Source: UBA10649 sp963749905 (GTDB taxonomy: Bacteria > Actinomycetota > Actinomycetes > S36-B12). Taken from it: a stretch of DNA of 64,000 nucleotides. Location of the stretch: the NCBI GenBank assembly GCA_963749905.1, contig CAVVOF010000002.1, positions 402,717 through 466,716 of the forward strand, in the 5' to 3' direction. Position numbers and translations under genes: made by a program. A model generated the notes under the pieces. The model was not told the DNA's origin. It worked only from the letters and a program-made list of their open reading frames with translations, and did not search any database. This document shows positions 7,620 through 16,938 of this stretch, in pieces (the first letter of the stretch is position 1; the number at the start of each line of letters is the position of its first letter).

Positions 7620-9725
7620 GTGACGCGCCACGGCTCCACCGGTTGGGACCCCCTGGGCGTCACTCCCGACGGCCACGGCGGCGCCAATGTCGCGATCTGG
7701 GCACAGGGAGCGGCCGGCGTCGAGCTGTGCAGATTCGACGAGGACGGCCGCGAGGATCGCATCGCGCTGACGGAGCGCGTGTTCAACGTGTTCCACGGAC
7801 ATGTCGACGATCTCGCACCGGGCACGCGCTACGGATTCCGCGTCTCGGGCGAGTGGAACCCCGCCATCGGGCACCGATGGAACCCCGCCAAGCTGCTGCT
7901 GGACCCGTATGCCAAGGCGATCGAAGGCGCGTTCCGGCTCAACCCCGCAGTCTTCGGCCACGTGGGCAGCGACGACCTCGCGATGAACACGGCGGACTCC
8001 GCTCCCTTCGTGCCGAAGAGCGTGGTCGTCGACGACTGGTTCGACTGGGGTGACGACCGGTCCCCAGGTACCGCGTGGGGTGACACCGTCATCTACGAGA
8101 CCCACGTCAAGGGCATCACCCGACTGCACCCGGCGGTCCCCGAGCACGAGCGCGGCACGTACGCCGGACTGACCCACCCAGCCGTTCTGGAGCACCTCAC
8201 CACGCTGGGCGTGACGGCGATCGAGCTGCTCCCGGTCCACCACTTCGTCGACGAGATCCACCTGCTCGAGGACGGGCTGACCAACTACTGGGGCTACAAC
8301 TCGATCGGCTACTTCGCCCCGCATGCGGCCTACTCGTCGACCGGCGCCCGTGGCGGCCAGGTGTCCGAGTTCAAGCGCATGGTGAAGGCCCTGCACGAGG
8401 CCGGCCTCGAGGTGATCCTCGACGTCGTCTACAACCACACGGCCGAGGGCAACCAGCTCGGCCCGACGCTCGCGTTCCGCGGCATCGACAACGACGACTA
8501 CTACCACCTGCGCGACGGCGGTCGGTACTACGCCGACTACACCGGCTGCGGCAACACCCTCGACGTGTCCAACCCGCACGTGCTCCAGGTCGTCATGGAC
8601 TCGCTGCGCTACTGGGTGACGGAGATGCACGTGGACGGCTTCCGGTTCGACCTCGCGTCCGCCCTCGCCCGTTCGTTCCACGACGTCAACATGCTCGGCA
8701 ACTTCATGACCACGATCCAGCAGGACCCGATCCTGCGTCGCGTCAAGCTCATCGCCGAACCGTGGGACGTCGGGCCCGGCGGCTACCAGGTCGGCGAGTT
8801 CCCGCCGCTGTGGACGGAGTGGAACGACAAGTACCGCGACAACGTTCGCGACTGGTGGCGCGGCGCCGCCGGCATCGGCGAACTCGGCTGGCGGCTGTCC
8901 GGGTCCGCCGACCTCTACGCGAGCGAGGGGCGCCGGCCGTTCGCCTCGATCAACTACGTCACGGCGCATGACGGCTTCACGCTCCGCGACCTCACCACGT
9001 ACGAGCGCAAGCACAATCTCGACAACCTCGAGGGGAATCGGGACGGCACCGACAACAACCGGTCCGACAACTACGGCATCGAGGGCGAGACCGACGACCT
9101 CGAGGTGAATGAGATCCGCCGCCAGCAGCTCCGGAACTTCCTCGCCACCCTGCTGCTGTCCACCGGCGTCCCGATGATCTGCGGCGGCGACGAGTTCGGG
9201 CGCACCCAGCGCGGCAACAACAACGCGTACTGCCAGGACAACGACATCTCCTGGTACGACTGGGACTGGGAGCCGTGGCAGTCGGACCTGAAGGTGTTCG
9301 CGAGCCAGGTCCTGCACCTGCGGCGCATGCACAGCGCCTTCCGACAGCGGTACTTCTTCGAGGGCGCACCCATGCATGCGGGTGGGCCGAAGGACCTGGC
9401 GTGGATCGCGGCGGACGGCCACGAGCTGCCCGAGGACGCCTGGCACGAAGCCGACGCGCGCATGCTCGGCATGTACCTCGCCGGCGAGAGCCACGGCGTG
9501 GACGACGACGGCCGGCCCATCCGCGACCAGGCCTTCCTCGTCCTCCTGCACGCCGGTGACTCGGACGGGGAGTTCACCCTGCCGGGTGCGCCGTACGGCC
9601 GCGCCTACCGGATGGTGGTGGACACCGGCACCGGTCAGGCGATCGAGGACGGCCCGGAGCTGCCCGCGGGCCACGCGCTGACCATGCGCGCGCGCACCCT
9701 GCAGGTCTTCCACGCGCTGAAGTAG
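7620..9725 (+). CDS. glgX: Glycogen debranching enzyme GlgX
   Basis: An isoamylase-type GH13 enzyme of 701 residues that cleaves alpha-1,6 branches left by phosphorylase. A CBM48-like domain lies in about the first 110 residues. The catalytic residues are D344 (VDGFRFDLAS), E380 (IAEPWDVG) and D451 (TAHDGFTL), followed by CGGDEFGRTQRGNNNAYCQDN typical of GlgX. The GTG start at 7620 has TAGCCT seven bases upstream (7607-7612) and no ribosome site, so the mRNA is probably leaderless. It converges on glgP, the enzyme that works with it in glycogen breakdown. Confidence 0.95.
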   Translation: MTRHGSTGWDPLGVTPDGHGGANVAIWAQGAAGVELCRFDEDGREDRIALTERVFNVFHGHVDDLAPGTRYGFRVSGEWNPAIGHRWNPAKLLLDPYAKAIEGAFRLNPAVFGHVGSDDLAMNTADSAPFVPKSVVVDDWFDWGDDRSPGTAWGDTVIYETHVKGITRLHPAVPEHERGTYAGLTHPAVLEHLTTLGVTAIELLPVHHFVDEIHLLEDGLTNYWGYNSIGYFAPHAAYSSTGARGGQVSEFKRMVKALHEAGLEVILDVVYNHTAEGNQLGPTLAFRGIDNDDYYHLRDGGRYYADYTGCGNTLDVSNPHVLQVVMDSLRYWVTEMHVDGFRFDLASALARSFHDVNMLGNFMTTIQQDPILRRVKLIAEPWDVGPGGYQVGEFPPLWTEWNDKYRDNVRDWWRGAAGIGELGWRLSGSADLYASEGRRPFASINYVTAHDGFTLRDLTTYERKHNLDNLEGNRDGTDNNRSDNYGIEGETDDLEVNEIRRQQLRNFLATLLLSTGVPMICGGDEFGRTQRGNNNAYCQDNDISWYDWDWEPWQSDLKVFASQVLHLRRMHSAFRQRYFFEGAPMHAGGPKDLAWIAADGHELPEDAWHEADARMLGMYLAGESHGVDDDGRPIRDQAFLVLLHAGDSDGEFTLPGAPYGRAYRMVVDTGTGQAIEDGPELPAGHALTMRARTLQVFHALK

Positions 9726-9733
9726 CACCCCGA

Positions 9734-9805
9734 ACCCCGATGCTGCGGCACTCGTGGCTGGTGCGCGTCCCTTTTGTCCAGCCACGTGTGCCGCAGCATC
9801 GGGGT
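9734..9805. terminator. Long hairpin between convergent glgX and glgP
   Basis: The arms 9734-9761 and 9778-9805 pair at 27 of 28 positions around a 16-base loop that contains TTTT. It sits exactly between the two stop codons and could stop transcription from both sides. The stem is far longer than an ordinary intrinsic terminator and there is no U-tract after it on either strand. It belongs to a set of five such repeats in this window. Confidence 0.75.
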
Positions 9806-9810
9806 GAGGC

Positions 9811-12405
9811 CTAGCGCAGGACGCCGTCCGCCAGTCCCGCGGAGGGCGGGGGCAGCACCTGCAGCCCCAGCTCCTCCGGAGCAGCCAGCCCGGGATGCCG
9901 CGGCAGGATGCGCACCGTGTAGCCGAACGGGCCGTTGCGGTCCAGCTCGACGTCGTGCGCGTACAGCCAGCGGTTCCCCTCGAACGACTCCCCGGCCAGC
10001 ATCGACGCATGCTGCGGCGATGCCAGTCGGTCGTCGGCATCCACCCGACCATGGACGACCTGGACATCGACGTCCTCGGGGGTCAGATCACCCAGGTTGA
10101 CGTACGCCCGCACGCTGATGTGGGCGCCCTGCATGACCGCGTCGCCGACGCCATCGGCCTCGACGTGCTCGATCCGCATGGTCGACCAGCCGGCCCGGAT
10201 CCGCTTCTTCCACGTCGCCAGGTCGCGGGCGATGGCGAAGGAGGACGCCTCCACCGCTCGGGAGGACTCCGCCGCCGGCGTGTAGAGCCGCGTCACGTAC
10301 TCCCGCAGCATGCGGCTGGCCAGCACCTTCGGGCCGAGCGTGCGCAGGGTGTGCTTGACCATGGCCAGCCAACGTGGCGGCAGGCCCGCGTCGTCGCGAC
10401 GGTAGAACGCCGGCGCCACCGAGTTCTGGATGAGGTTGTAGAGCGCGTCGGCCTCGAGGTCGTCGCGCCGGTCCGCGTCCTCGACACCGTCCGCCGTCGG
10501 GATGGCCCAGCCGTTCTCGCCGTCGAACCACTCGTCCCACCACCCGTCGAGGATCGACAGGTTCAGGGCACCGTTGAGGGCGGCCTTCATGCCCGACGTG
10601 CCACTCGCCTCGAGGGGGCGGATCGGGTTGTTCAGCCAGACGTCGCAGCCCGGGTAGAGCGTCACCGCCATCGACATGTCGTAGTCCGGGAGGAAGACGA
10701 TGCGATGCCGCACGTCCTCAGCGTCGGCGAACTGGACCAGCTGCTGGATCAGGTGCTTGCCGCCGTCGTCGGCCGGGTGGGCCTTGCCGGCCACCACCAG
10801 CTGCACCGGCCGCTCCGGATCGAGCAGCAGGGCACGCAGCCGCTCCGGATCGCGCAGCATCAGCGTCAGCCGCTTGTAGGACGGCACCCGTCGCGCGAAG
10901 CCGATGGTCAGCACGTCCGGGTCGAGCACGGTGTCGATCCAGCCCAGCTCGGCCTCGGTCGCACCGCGGTTGATCCACGACTCCCGGAGGCGGGCACGGG
11001 TCATGTCGACCAGTTCCTGGCGCAGCGCGCGCTTGATCTGCCACAGGTCATGGTCGGGAGTCGAGGCGATGGCCTCCCATCCCTCGGCGTCGTCGATCGA
11101 CGCGCCATGGGCGAGATCGGTGACCTGACGGGCCGTCCACGTGGGCGCGTGCACGCCGTTGGTGACCGACGTGATCGGCACCTCCTCGAAGTCGAAGCCC
11201 GACCACAGTCCGGCGAACATGCCGCGCGAGACCGCGCCGTGCAGCAGGCTCACGCCGTTGGCCCGCTGCGCGAGGCGCAGGCCCATGACGGCCATGTTGA
11301 ACACGGCCGGGTCGCCGTCCTCGAAGGACTCGGCACCGAGGGCCAGGATCTGGTCGACGGGCACGCCGGCGGCCGCGTTGTCGCCGCCGAAGTACTGGGC
11401 GATCAGGTCCATCGGGAACCGGTCGATGCCGGCCGGCACCGGCGTATGGGTCGTGAACACGGTGCTCGCCCGGCTCACCTCGAGTGCCTCGTCGAAGTTC
11501 ATCGACGGGTTGGCGGTGACCAGCTCGCGGATCCGCTCGAGACCCAGGAAGCCGGCATGCCCCTCGTTGGTGTGGAACACCTCCGGCTCGGGGTGGCCGG
11601 TGATCCGGCAGTAGGCGCGCATCGCGCGCACGCCGCCGATGCCCAGCAGCATCTCCTGCTGCAGCCGGTGCTCGCCGCCGCCGCCGTAGAGCCGGTCGGT
11701 GACCTCGCGCTCGGCGGGGCCGTTCTCCTCGACATCGGAGTCGAGCATCAGCAGTGGCACGCGGCCCACCTGAGCGACCCAGATGCGCGCGGTGACGAAG
11801 CGGTCGCCGGGCAGGCCCACCGCGACCTTCGCAGGAGTGCCGTCCGCCTCGCGCAGGAGGGAGACGGGGCTCCCGTCCGGATCGGTGACGGGGTAGCGCT
11901 CCTGCTGCCAGCCGTCCCGCGAGAGGGACTGGCGGAAGTAGCCGGAGCGGTAGAACAGGCCGAGGGCGATGATCGGCACGCCGAGGTCGCTGGCGGTCTT
12001 CAGGTGGTCGCCGGCCAGGATGCCGAGGCCGCCGGAGTACTGCGGCAGCGCGGCCGCGACCCCGTACTCAGGCGAGAAGTAGGCGATGGCCTTGGGCGCC
12101 TCCGGGCCGAGCCCCTGGTACCAGTGGTCGGACGACAGGTACTCGCCCAGGTCCGCCCGCGCCCGCTCGACCCACCCGACGAAGGCCGGATCCGCGGCCA
12201 GCTCGGCGAGCCGCTCGGCGGAGACCTCCCCCAGCAGGCGCACCGGGTCGTGGCCACCGGCGACCCACAGGTCGGGGTCGATGGCCGCGAACAGGTCCCG
12301 CGTCGGCGGGTGCCAGGACCACCGGAGGTTGACGGCCAGTTCCTCGAGGGCGCGCAGGCTCTCGGGCAGCACGGTACGGACGGTGAAACGGCGAATGGCT
12401 CTCAC
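9811..12405 (-). CDS. glgP: Alpha-glucan (glycogen) phosphorylase
   Basis: The enzyme releases glucose-1-phosphate (or acts on maltosyl-type glucans in GlgE organisms) from alpha-1,4-glucan with PLP as cofactor. The 864-residue protein begins VRAIRRFTVRTVLPE as in actinobacterial relatives, has the N-terminal DUF3417-like LRWSWHP segment, HTNEGHAGF, and the PLP-site region EASGTSGMKAALNG. GTG at 12405 was chosen over longer starts because TACGGT lies seven bases upstream (12413-12418), a leaderless pattern, and the family begins there; an ATG at 12423 is possible. It diverges from glgE. Confidence 0.92.
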   Translation of the reverse strand: MRAIRRFTVRTVLPESLRALEELAVNLRWSWHPPTRDLFAAIDPDLWVAGGHDPVRLLGEVSAERLAELAADPAFVGWVERARADLGEYLSSDHWYQGLGPEAPKAIAYFSPEYGVAAALPQYSGGLGILAGDHLKTASDLGVPIIALGLFYRSGYFRQSLSRDGWQQERYPVTDPDGSPVSLLREADGTPAKVAVGLPGDRFVTARIWVAQVGRVPLLMLDSDVEENGPAEREVTDRLYGGGGEHRLQQEMLLGIGGVRAMRAYCRITGHPEPEVFHTNEGHAGFLGLERIRELVTANPSMNFDEALEVSRASTVFTTHTPVPAGIDRFPMDLIAQYFGGDNAAAGVPVDQILALGAESFEDGDPAVFNMAVMGLRLAQRANGVSLLHGAVSRGMFAGLWSGFDFEEVPITSVTNGVHAPTWTARQVTDLAHGASIDDAEGWEAIASTPDHDLWQIKRALRQELVDMTRARLRESWINRGATEAELGWIDTVLDPDVLTIGFARRVPSYKRLTLMLRDPERLRALLLDPERPVQLVVAGKAHPADDGGKHLIQQLVQFADAEDVRHRIVFLPDYDMSMAVTLYPGCDVWLNNPIRPLEASGTSGMKAALNGALNLSILDGWWDEWFDGENGWAIPTADGVEDADRRDDLEADALYNLIQNSVAPAFYRRDDAGLPPRWLAMVKHTLRTLGPKVLASRMLREYVTRLYTPAAESSRAVEASSFAIARDLATWKKRIRAGWSTMRIEHVEADGVGDAVMQGAHISVRAYVNLGDLTPEDVDVQVVHGRVDADDRLASPQHASMLAGESFEGNRWLYAHDVELDRNGPFGYTVRILPRHPGLAAPEELGLQVLPPPSAGLADGVLR

Positions 12406-12491
12406 GGCGGACACCGTACACATTCCGCGGGTCCACGCCCATCGCGACCACCACGTTTCGGGCATGAAACTGCTTGAATCTTCCATGCAAC

Positions 12492-12503
12492 GCAAGTTCT
12501 TGC
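12492..12503. promoter_or_regulatory. Candidate operator between glgP and glgE
   Basis: The perfect inverted repeat GCAAG-TT-CTTGC lies in the 154-base divergent spacer between the glgP and glgE starts. Sugar regulators of the LacI family in actinobacteria often use CTTGCA/TGCAAG-type half sites, and flanking TGCAA copies are also present at 12486-12490. The candidate -10 boxes for the two genes are at 12413-12418 (TACGGT, minus strand) and 12546-12551 (TAGGCT, plus strand). Function is inferred from position only. Confidence 0.4.
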
Positions 12504-12559
12504 ACATACGTCCCAGTGGCCCCCTCAGGGGCGGCAGTGCACGACTAGGCTGACGAACC

Positions 12560-14647
12560 ATGGCCACCCGTGGAAGCAGGTCACCGGCTGCCCCCGTGCC
12601 GCCCTCGGGCTCCGAGGCACCGAACCCCGACCCGACCCCCGCCCCCGCCGAGCCATGGACCGGCGCCCTGCTGCCGGCACCGCGCGAACTCGTCGGCCGG
12701 TTCCCCATCACCGACGTCTCCCCCGCCAGCCTCTCGGGTCGTCGTCCCGCCGCCGCCGCGGTGGGCGAGTCGATCCCGGTCCGCGCCACCTGCTTCCGTG
12801 AGGGGCACGACAGCATGGGAGTCACCGTCCGGCTGCACCGTCCCGACGGGACGGTGGCCGAGCACGCCCGCCTTCGGCCCGAGGGCGTGGGCCTGGACCG
12901 CTGGATCGCGCACGTCCGGCCGGACGCCGTCGGCGACTGGTCCTTCACCCTCGAGGCCTGGGGCAGTCCGTGGGACACCTGGGTCCATCGCGCCACCATC
13001 AAGATCCCCGCGGCCGTCGACGTCGAGCTGGAGCTGACCGAGGGCTCCCAGCTCCTCGAGCGGGCCGCTCTCGAGCTGCACGGCTCCGACGAGGACACCC
13101 GCGCCACCCTGCTCGGCGCCGCACATACCCTCGTCTCCACGTCGCTGCCGGTGCCGGTGCGGCTCGCGGCGGCCACCGATCCGGCCGTCGCCACGGTGAT
13201 GGCCGCCCATCCCCTCCGTGAGGGCGTCACCGAGAGCGGTCCGTGGCCGCTGCGGGTGCAACGCCGACGGGCGCTGGTGGGCTCCTGGTACGAGTTCTTC
13301 CCCCGAAGTGAGGGAGCCACCCTCGATCCACCCCGGTCCGGAACCTTCGCCACCGCCGCCCAGCGGCTCGAGGCGGTCGCCCAGATGGGTTTCGACGTCG
13401 TCTACCTCCCGCCGGTCCACCCCATCGGCACGGTCAACCGCAAGGGCCCGAACAACACGCTGACGCCCGGTCCGGACGACCCCGGCTCGCCGTGGGCAAT
13501 CGGGTCCGCGGCCGGCGGGCACGACGCCATCCACCCGGACCTCGGCACCTTCGACGACTTCGACGCGTTCGTGGCGCGGGCCGTCGAGCTCGGCCTCGAG
13601 ATCGCCATCGACCTCGCCCTCCAGGCGGCGCCCGACCACCCCTGGGTCGAGGCGCATCCCGAGTGGTTCACCACGCGCGCGGACGGCACCATCGCCTACG
13701 CGGAGAACCCGCCCAAGAAGTACCAGGACATCTACCCGCTCAACTTCGACAACGACCCCGAGGGCCTGTACGCCGAGGTCGAGCGAGTGGTGCGGTTCTG
13801 GATGGGCCACGGCGTGCGCATCTTCCGCGTCGACAACCCGCACACCAAGCCGTTGTGGGTCTGGGACCGCCTGATGACCAGCATCTTCGCGACCGATCCC
13901 GACGTGCTCTTCCTCGCCGAGGCCTTCACTCGACCGCCGATGATGCAGGCGCTCGCGGAGGTCGGCTACCAGCAGAGCTACACCTACTTCACCTGGCGCA
14001 ATTCCAAGGCCGAGCTCGAGGAGTACGCGAGCGAGCTGGCCGGGCCGTCGGCCGCGTTCATGCGCCCGAACTTCTTCGTCAACACCCCGGACATCCTCCC
14101 GGAGTTCCTGCAGCACTCGGGACCAGCCGGCTTCGCCATCCGGGCGGCGCTGGCCTCGACGCTGGCGCCGACCTACGGCGTGTACAGCGGCTTCGAGCTG
14201 TACGAGCACGTCGCCGTGCGACCGGGCAGCGAGGAGTACCTCGACTCGGAGAAGTACCAGTACCGGCCTCGCGACTGGGAGGCCGCCCGCAAGCAGGGCC
14301 GCACGCTGGCCCCGTACCTGACGCAGCTCAACGAGATCCGCCGTGCGCACCCGGCACTGCAGGACCTGCGCTCGCTCCGCTTCCACGCCAGCGAGAACCC
14401 GGAGATCATCGCGTACTCGAAGCAGGACGGCGACGACATCGTCCTGGTGGTGTGCACCCTCGATCCGCATCGGGAGCAGGCGACCACGGTCTGGTGGGAC
14501 TTCGCCGCCCTGGGCCTGGTACCCGACGAGCGGGTCGTCGCCCACGATCTCGTCACGGACTCGACCTGGGCGTGGGGTCCGGGCACCTACGTCCGGCTGA
14601 GTCCCTGGGAGAACGTCGCCCACATCGCCCACATCCGCCGCATCTGA
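12560..14647 (+). CDS. glgE: Alpha-1,4-glucan:maltose-1-phosphate maltosyltransferase GlgE
   Basis: GlgE extends alpha-glucan with maltose units from maltose-1-phosphate. The 695-residue protein has an extra Pro/Ala-rich tail of about 35 residues at the N-terminus, an Ig-like N domain, and a GH13_3 catalytic domain. The nucleophile is D425 (IFRVDNPHTKP) and the acid/base is E454 (LAEAFTRPPM); their spacing of 29 equals that of the Streptomyces enzyme. ATG at 12560 follows TAGGCT by eight bases and has no ribosome site, so it is probably leaderless. glgB follows 31 bases later in the same operon. Confidence 0.95.
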   Translation: MATRGSRSPAAPVPPSGSEAPNPDPTPAPAEPWTGALLPAPRELVGRFPITDVSPASLSGRRPAAAAVGESIPVRATCFREGHDSMGVTVRLHRPDGTVAEHARLRPEGVGLDRWIAHVRPDAVGDWSFTLEAWGSPWDTWVHRATIKIPAAVDVELELTEGSQLLERAALELHGSDEDTRATLLGAAHTLVSTSLPVPVRLAAATDPAVATVMAAHPLREGVTESGPWPLRVQRRRALVGSWYEFFPRSEGATLDPPRSGTFATAAQRLEAVAQMGFDVVYLPPVHPIGTVNRKGPNNTLTPGPDDPGSPWAIGSAAGGHDAIHPDLGTFDDFDAFVARAVELGLEIAIDLALQAAPDHPWVEAHPEWFTTRADGTIAYAENPPKKYQDIYPLNFDNDPEGLYAEVERVVRFWMGHGVRIFRVDNPHTKPLWVWDRLMTSIFATDPDVLFLAEAFTRPPMMQALAEVGYQQSYTYFTWRNSKAELEEYASELAGPSAAFMRPNFFVNTPDILPEFLQHSGPAGFAIRAALASTLAPTYGVYSGFELYEHVAVRPGSEEYLDSEKYQYRPRDWEAARKQGRTLAPYLTQLNEIRRAHPALQDLRSLRFHASENPEIIAYSKQDGDDIVLVVCTLDPHREQATTVWWDFAALGLVPDERVVAHDLVTDSTWAWGPGTYVRLSPWENVAHIAHIRRI

Positions 14648-14678
14648 ACCCGACCTGAGCACGCGAACCGGAGCCGAT

Positions 14679-16865
14679 ATGACCGCACCGACCGGACCCA
14701 CCCCTCGCGAGGTATCCGTGCTCGACCTCGACCGCCTGGTCGACGGCTGGCACCACGACCCGCACTCGGTCCTCGGCCCGCACGTCGACGCGGAGGCCGT
14801 GACCGTCCGCGTCCTGCGACCGGGCGCCGAGTCCGTCGTCCTGGTCAGCGCCGATCAGCGGGTGCCGTTCGTCCACGAGCACCGCGGCGTGTGGGTCGCC
14901 GTGCTGCCGGGCACCGCGACCCCGGACTACACGGTCGACGTGACCTACGGCGGCAGCGTCATCCCCGGCGACGATCCCTACCGCTTCCTGCCCACGCTCG
15001 GCGATATCGACCTGCACCTCATCGGCGAGGGGCGGCACGAGCAGCTGTGGCAGGTCCTCGGGGCGCACACCCGCGCGTACCAGACCAGCCAGGGCGTCGT
15101 GAGCGGCGTGTCCTTCGCGGTGTGGGCGCCGAACGCGCAGGGCGTCCGGGTCGCCGGCGACTTCAACTACTGGGACGGCACGGCGCATCCCATGCGCTCG
15201 CTCGGCTCGACCGGCATCTGGGAGCTGTTCATCCCGCGCATCGGCGACGGCGCGATCTACAAGTTCCACATCCTCGGCCGCGACGGCGTGTGGCGCGAGA
15301 AGGCCGATCCGTTCGCCTTCGCGACGGAGGTGCCTCCCGCAACCGGCTCGGTGGTGTTCACGTCCAGCTACGAATGGGGCGACGACGCGTGGCTGGAGGA
15401 GCGGGCCGAGATCGACCAGCACCGGCGCCCGATGTCGACCTACGAGGTGCACCTCGGGTCCTGGCGGGCGGGGCTGGACTACCGACAGCTCGCCGACGAG
15501 CTCACCGAGTACGTCAGCGACGCGGGCTTCACCCACGTCGAGTTCCTGCCGGTGGCCGAGCACCCGTACGGCCCCTCGTGGGGCTACCAGGTGACGTCGT
15601 ACTTCGCGCCCACATCGCGCTTCGGCAAGCCCGACGACCTGCGCTACCTGATCGACACCCTGCACCAGGCCGGCATCGGCGTCATCGTCGACTGGGTGCC
15701 CGCGCACTTCCCCAAGGACGAGTGGGCGCTCGCCCGCTTCGACGGCACGGCGCTGTACGAGCACGCCGACCCCCGACGGGGCGAGCAGCCGGACTGGGGC
15801 ACGTACGTCTTCGACTTCGGCCGCACAGAGGTCCGCAACTTCCTGGTCGCGAACGCGCTGTTCTGGCTGGAGGAGTTCCACGTCGACGGCCTGCGCGTCG
15901 ACGCGGTCGCGTCCATGCTGTACCTCGACTACTCGCGCAAGGACGGCGAGTGGTACCCCAACCAGTACGGCGGCCGCGAGAACCTCGAGGCGGTGGCGTT
16001 CCTCCAGGAGATGAACGCCACTGTCTACAAGCGCGTGCCCGGCGTGATGACCATCGCGGAGGAGTCGACCGCGTGGCCTGGTGTGACCCGGCCGACCTTC
16101 CTCGGCGGGCTCGGCTTCGGCTACAAGTGGAACATGGGCTGGATGCACGACACCCTCGAGTACATCCAGCACGAGCCGATCCATCGGCAGTTCCACCACC
16201 ACGAGATGACCTTCTCGATGGTGTACGCGTACAGCGAGCACTTCATCCTGCCGATCTCCCATGACGAGGTGGTCCATGGCAAGGGCTCCCTCGTCGGGCG
16301 CATGCCGGGCGACCGGTGGCAGGAGCTCGCCAACCTGCGCGCCTACCTCGGCTACATGTGGGCGCACCCGGGCAAGAAGCTGCTGTTCATGGGCTCGGAG
16401 TTCGCCCAGTCCGGCGAGTGGTCGAGCGAGCGAAGCCTGGACTGGTGGCTGCTGCAGTTCCCCGAGCACGCCGGCATGCTGAAGACCGTCACCGACCTCA
16501 ATGCGCTCTACCGGGCGACGCCGGCGCTGTGGGCCCTGGACGACGACCCGAGCGGCTTCGAGTGGATTGACGCGAACGACTCCGCGAGCAACGCGTTCAG
16601 CTGGCTGCGTCGCGACGACGAGGGCGGCGTGGTCGCGGTGATCGTGAACCTGTCCCCGGTGCCCCGCGAGGGATATCGCCTCGGACTGCCCTTGGCCGGC
16701 ACCTGGTCGGAGGTGCTCAACACCGATGCCGTCGAGTACGGGGGCTCGGGGCTCGGCAACATGGGACAGGTCACCGCGGAGGAGGTGCCGTGGCATGGCC
16801 GCCCGGCATCGGCGGCGATCGTGCTGCCCCCGCTGTCGACCTCGTACTTCCGATACGACGACTGA
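14679..16865 (+). CDS. glgB: 1,4-alpha-glucan branching enzyme GlgB
   Basis: The enzyme forms alpha-1,6 branches in the glucan made by GlgE. The 728-residue protein has an N1 domain in the first 110 residues, a CBM48 domain with GDFNYWDG, and a GH13_9 catalytic domain. The nucleophile is D408 (GLRVDAVAS), the acid/base is E461 (TIAEEST), and ISHDEVVHGKGSL completes the site. It follows glgE closely. A strong promoter and operator for the next gene begin only four bases after its stop, so the operon probably ends here. Confidence 0.95.
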   Translation: MTAPTGPTPREVSVLDLDRLVDGWHHDPHSVLGPHVDAEAVTVRVLRPGAESVVLVSADQRVPFVHEHRGVWVAVLPGTATPDYTVDVTYGGSVIPGDDPYRFLPTLGDIDLHLIGEGRHEQLWQVLGAHTRAYQTSQGVVSGVSFAVWAPNAQGVRVAGDFNYWDGTAHPMRSLGSTGIWELFIPRIGDGAIYKFHILGRDGVWREKADPFAFATEVPPATGSVVFTSSYEWGDDAWLEERAEIDQHRRPMSTYEVHLGSWRAGLDYRQLADELTEYVSDAGFTHVEFLPVAEHPYGPSWGYQVTSYFAPTSRFGKPDDLRYLIDTLHQAGIGVIVDWVPAHFPKDEWALARFDGTALYEHADPRRGEQPDWGTYVFDFGRTEVRNFLVANALFWLEEFHVDGLRVDAVASMLYLDYSRKDGEWYPNQYGGRENLEAVAFLQEMNATVYKRVPGVMTIAEESTAWPGVTRPTFLGGLGFGYKWNMGWMHDTLEYIQHEPIHRQFHHHEMTFSMVYAYSEHFILPISHDEVVHGKGSLVGRMPGDRWQELANLRAYLGYMWAHPGKKLLFMGSEFAQSGEWSSERSLDWWLLQFPEHAGMLKTVTDLNALYRATPALWALDDDPSGFEWIDANDSASNAFSWLRRDDEGGVVAVIVNLSPVPREGYRLGLPLAGTWSEVLNTDAVEYGGSGLGNMGQVTAEEVPWHGRPASAAIVLPPLSTSYFRYDD

Positions 16866-16868
16866 TCG

Positions 16869-16931
16869 TTGACAGGGCCGCGCCCGCGGTCCATACTCCT
16901 AACACTGTTCGGTATTGCGAACGTCGTTAGG
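16869..16931 (+). promoter_or_regulatory. Promoter and TetR operator of the TetR/MDMPI operon
   Basis: TTGACA (16869-16874) and CATACT (16892-16897) are separated by exactly 17 bases, a strong sigma-70/SigA-type promoter. Immediately downstream, 16898-16931 is an imperfect inverted repeat: arms CCTAAC...GTTCG and CGAAC...GTTAGG, with 11 of 14 positions matching around a six-base centre. A repressor bound here would cover the transcription start. The AGGAG ribosome site of the TetR gene overlaps its end. Confidence 0.75.
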
Positions 16932-16938
16932 AGCAGTG

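Noticed and set aside
12521..12531. Small hairpin CCCCTCAGGGG before glgE as a terminator
   Set aside because: The stem is short with a three-base loop and no T-run; it lies in a divergent promoter region.
12406..13353. A 316-codon upstream extension of glgP
   Set aside because: It runs antisense to glgE, shows no family similarity, and the family start VRAIRRFTVRTVLPE with a -10-like box fits GTG 12405.
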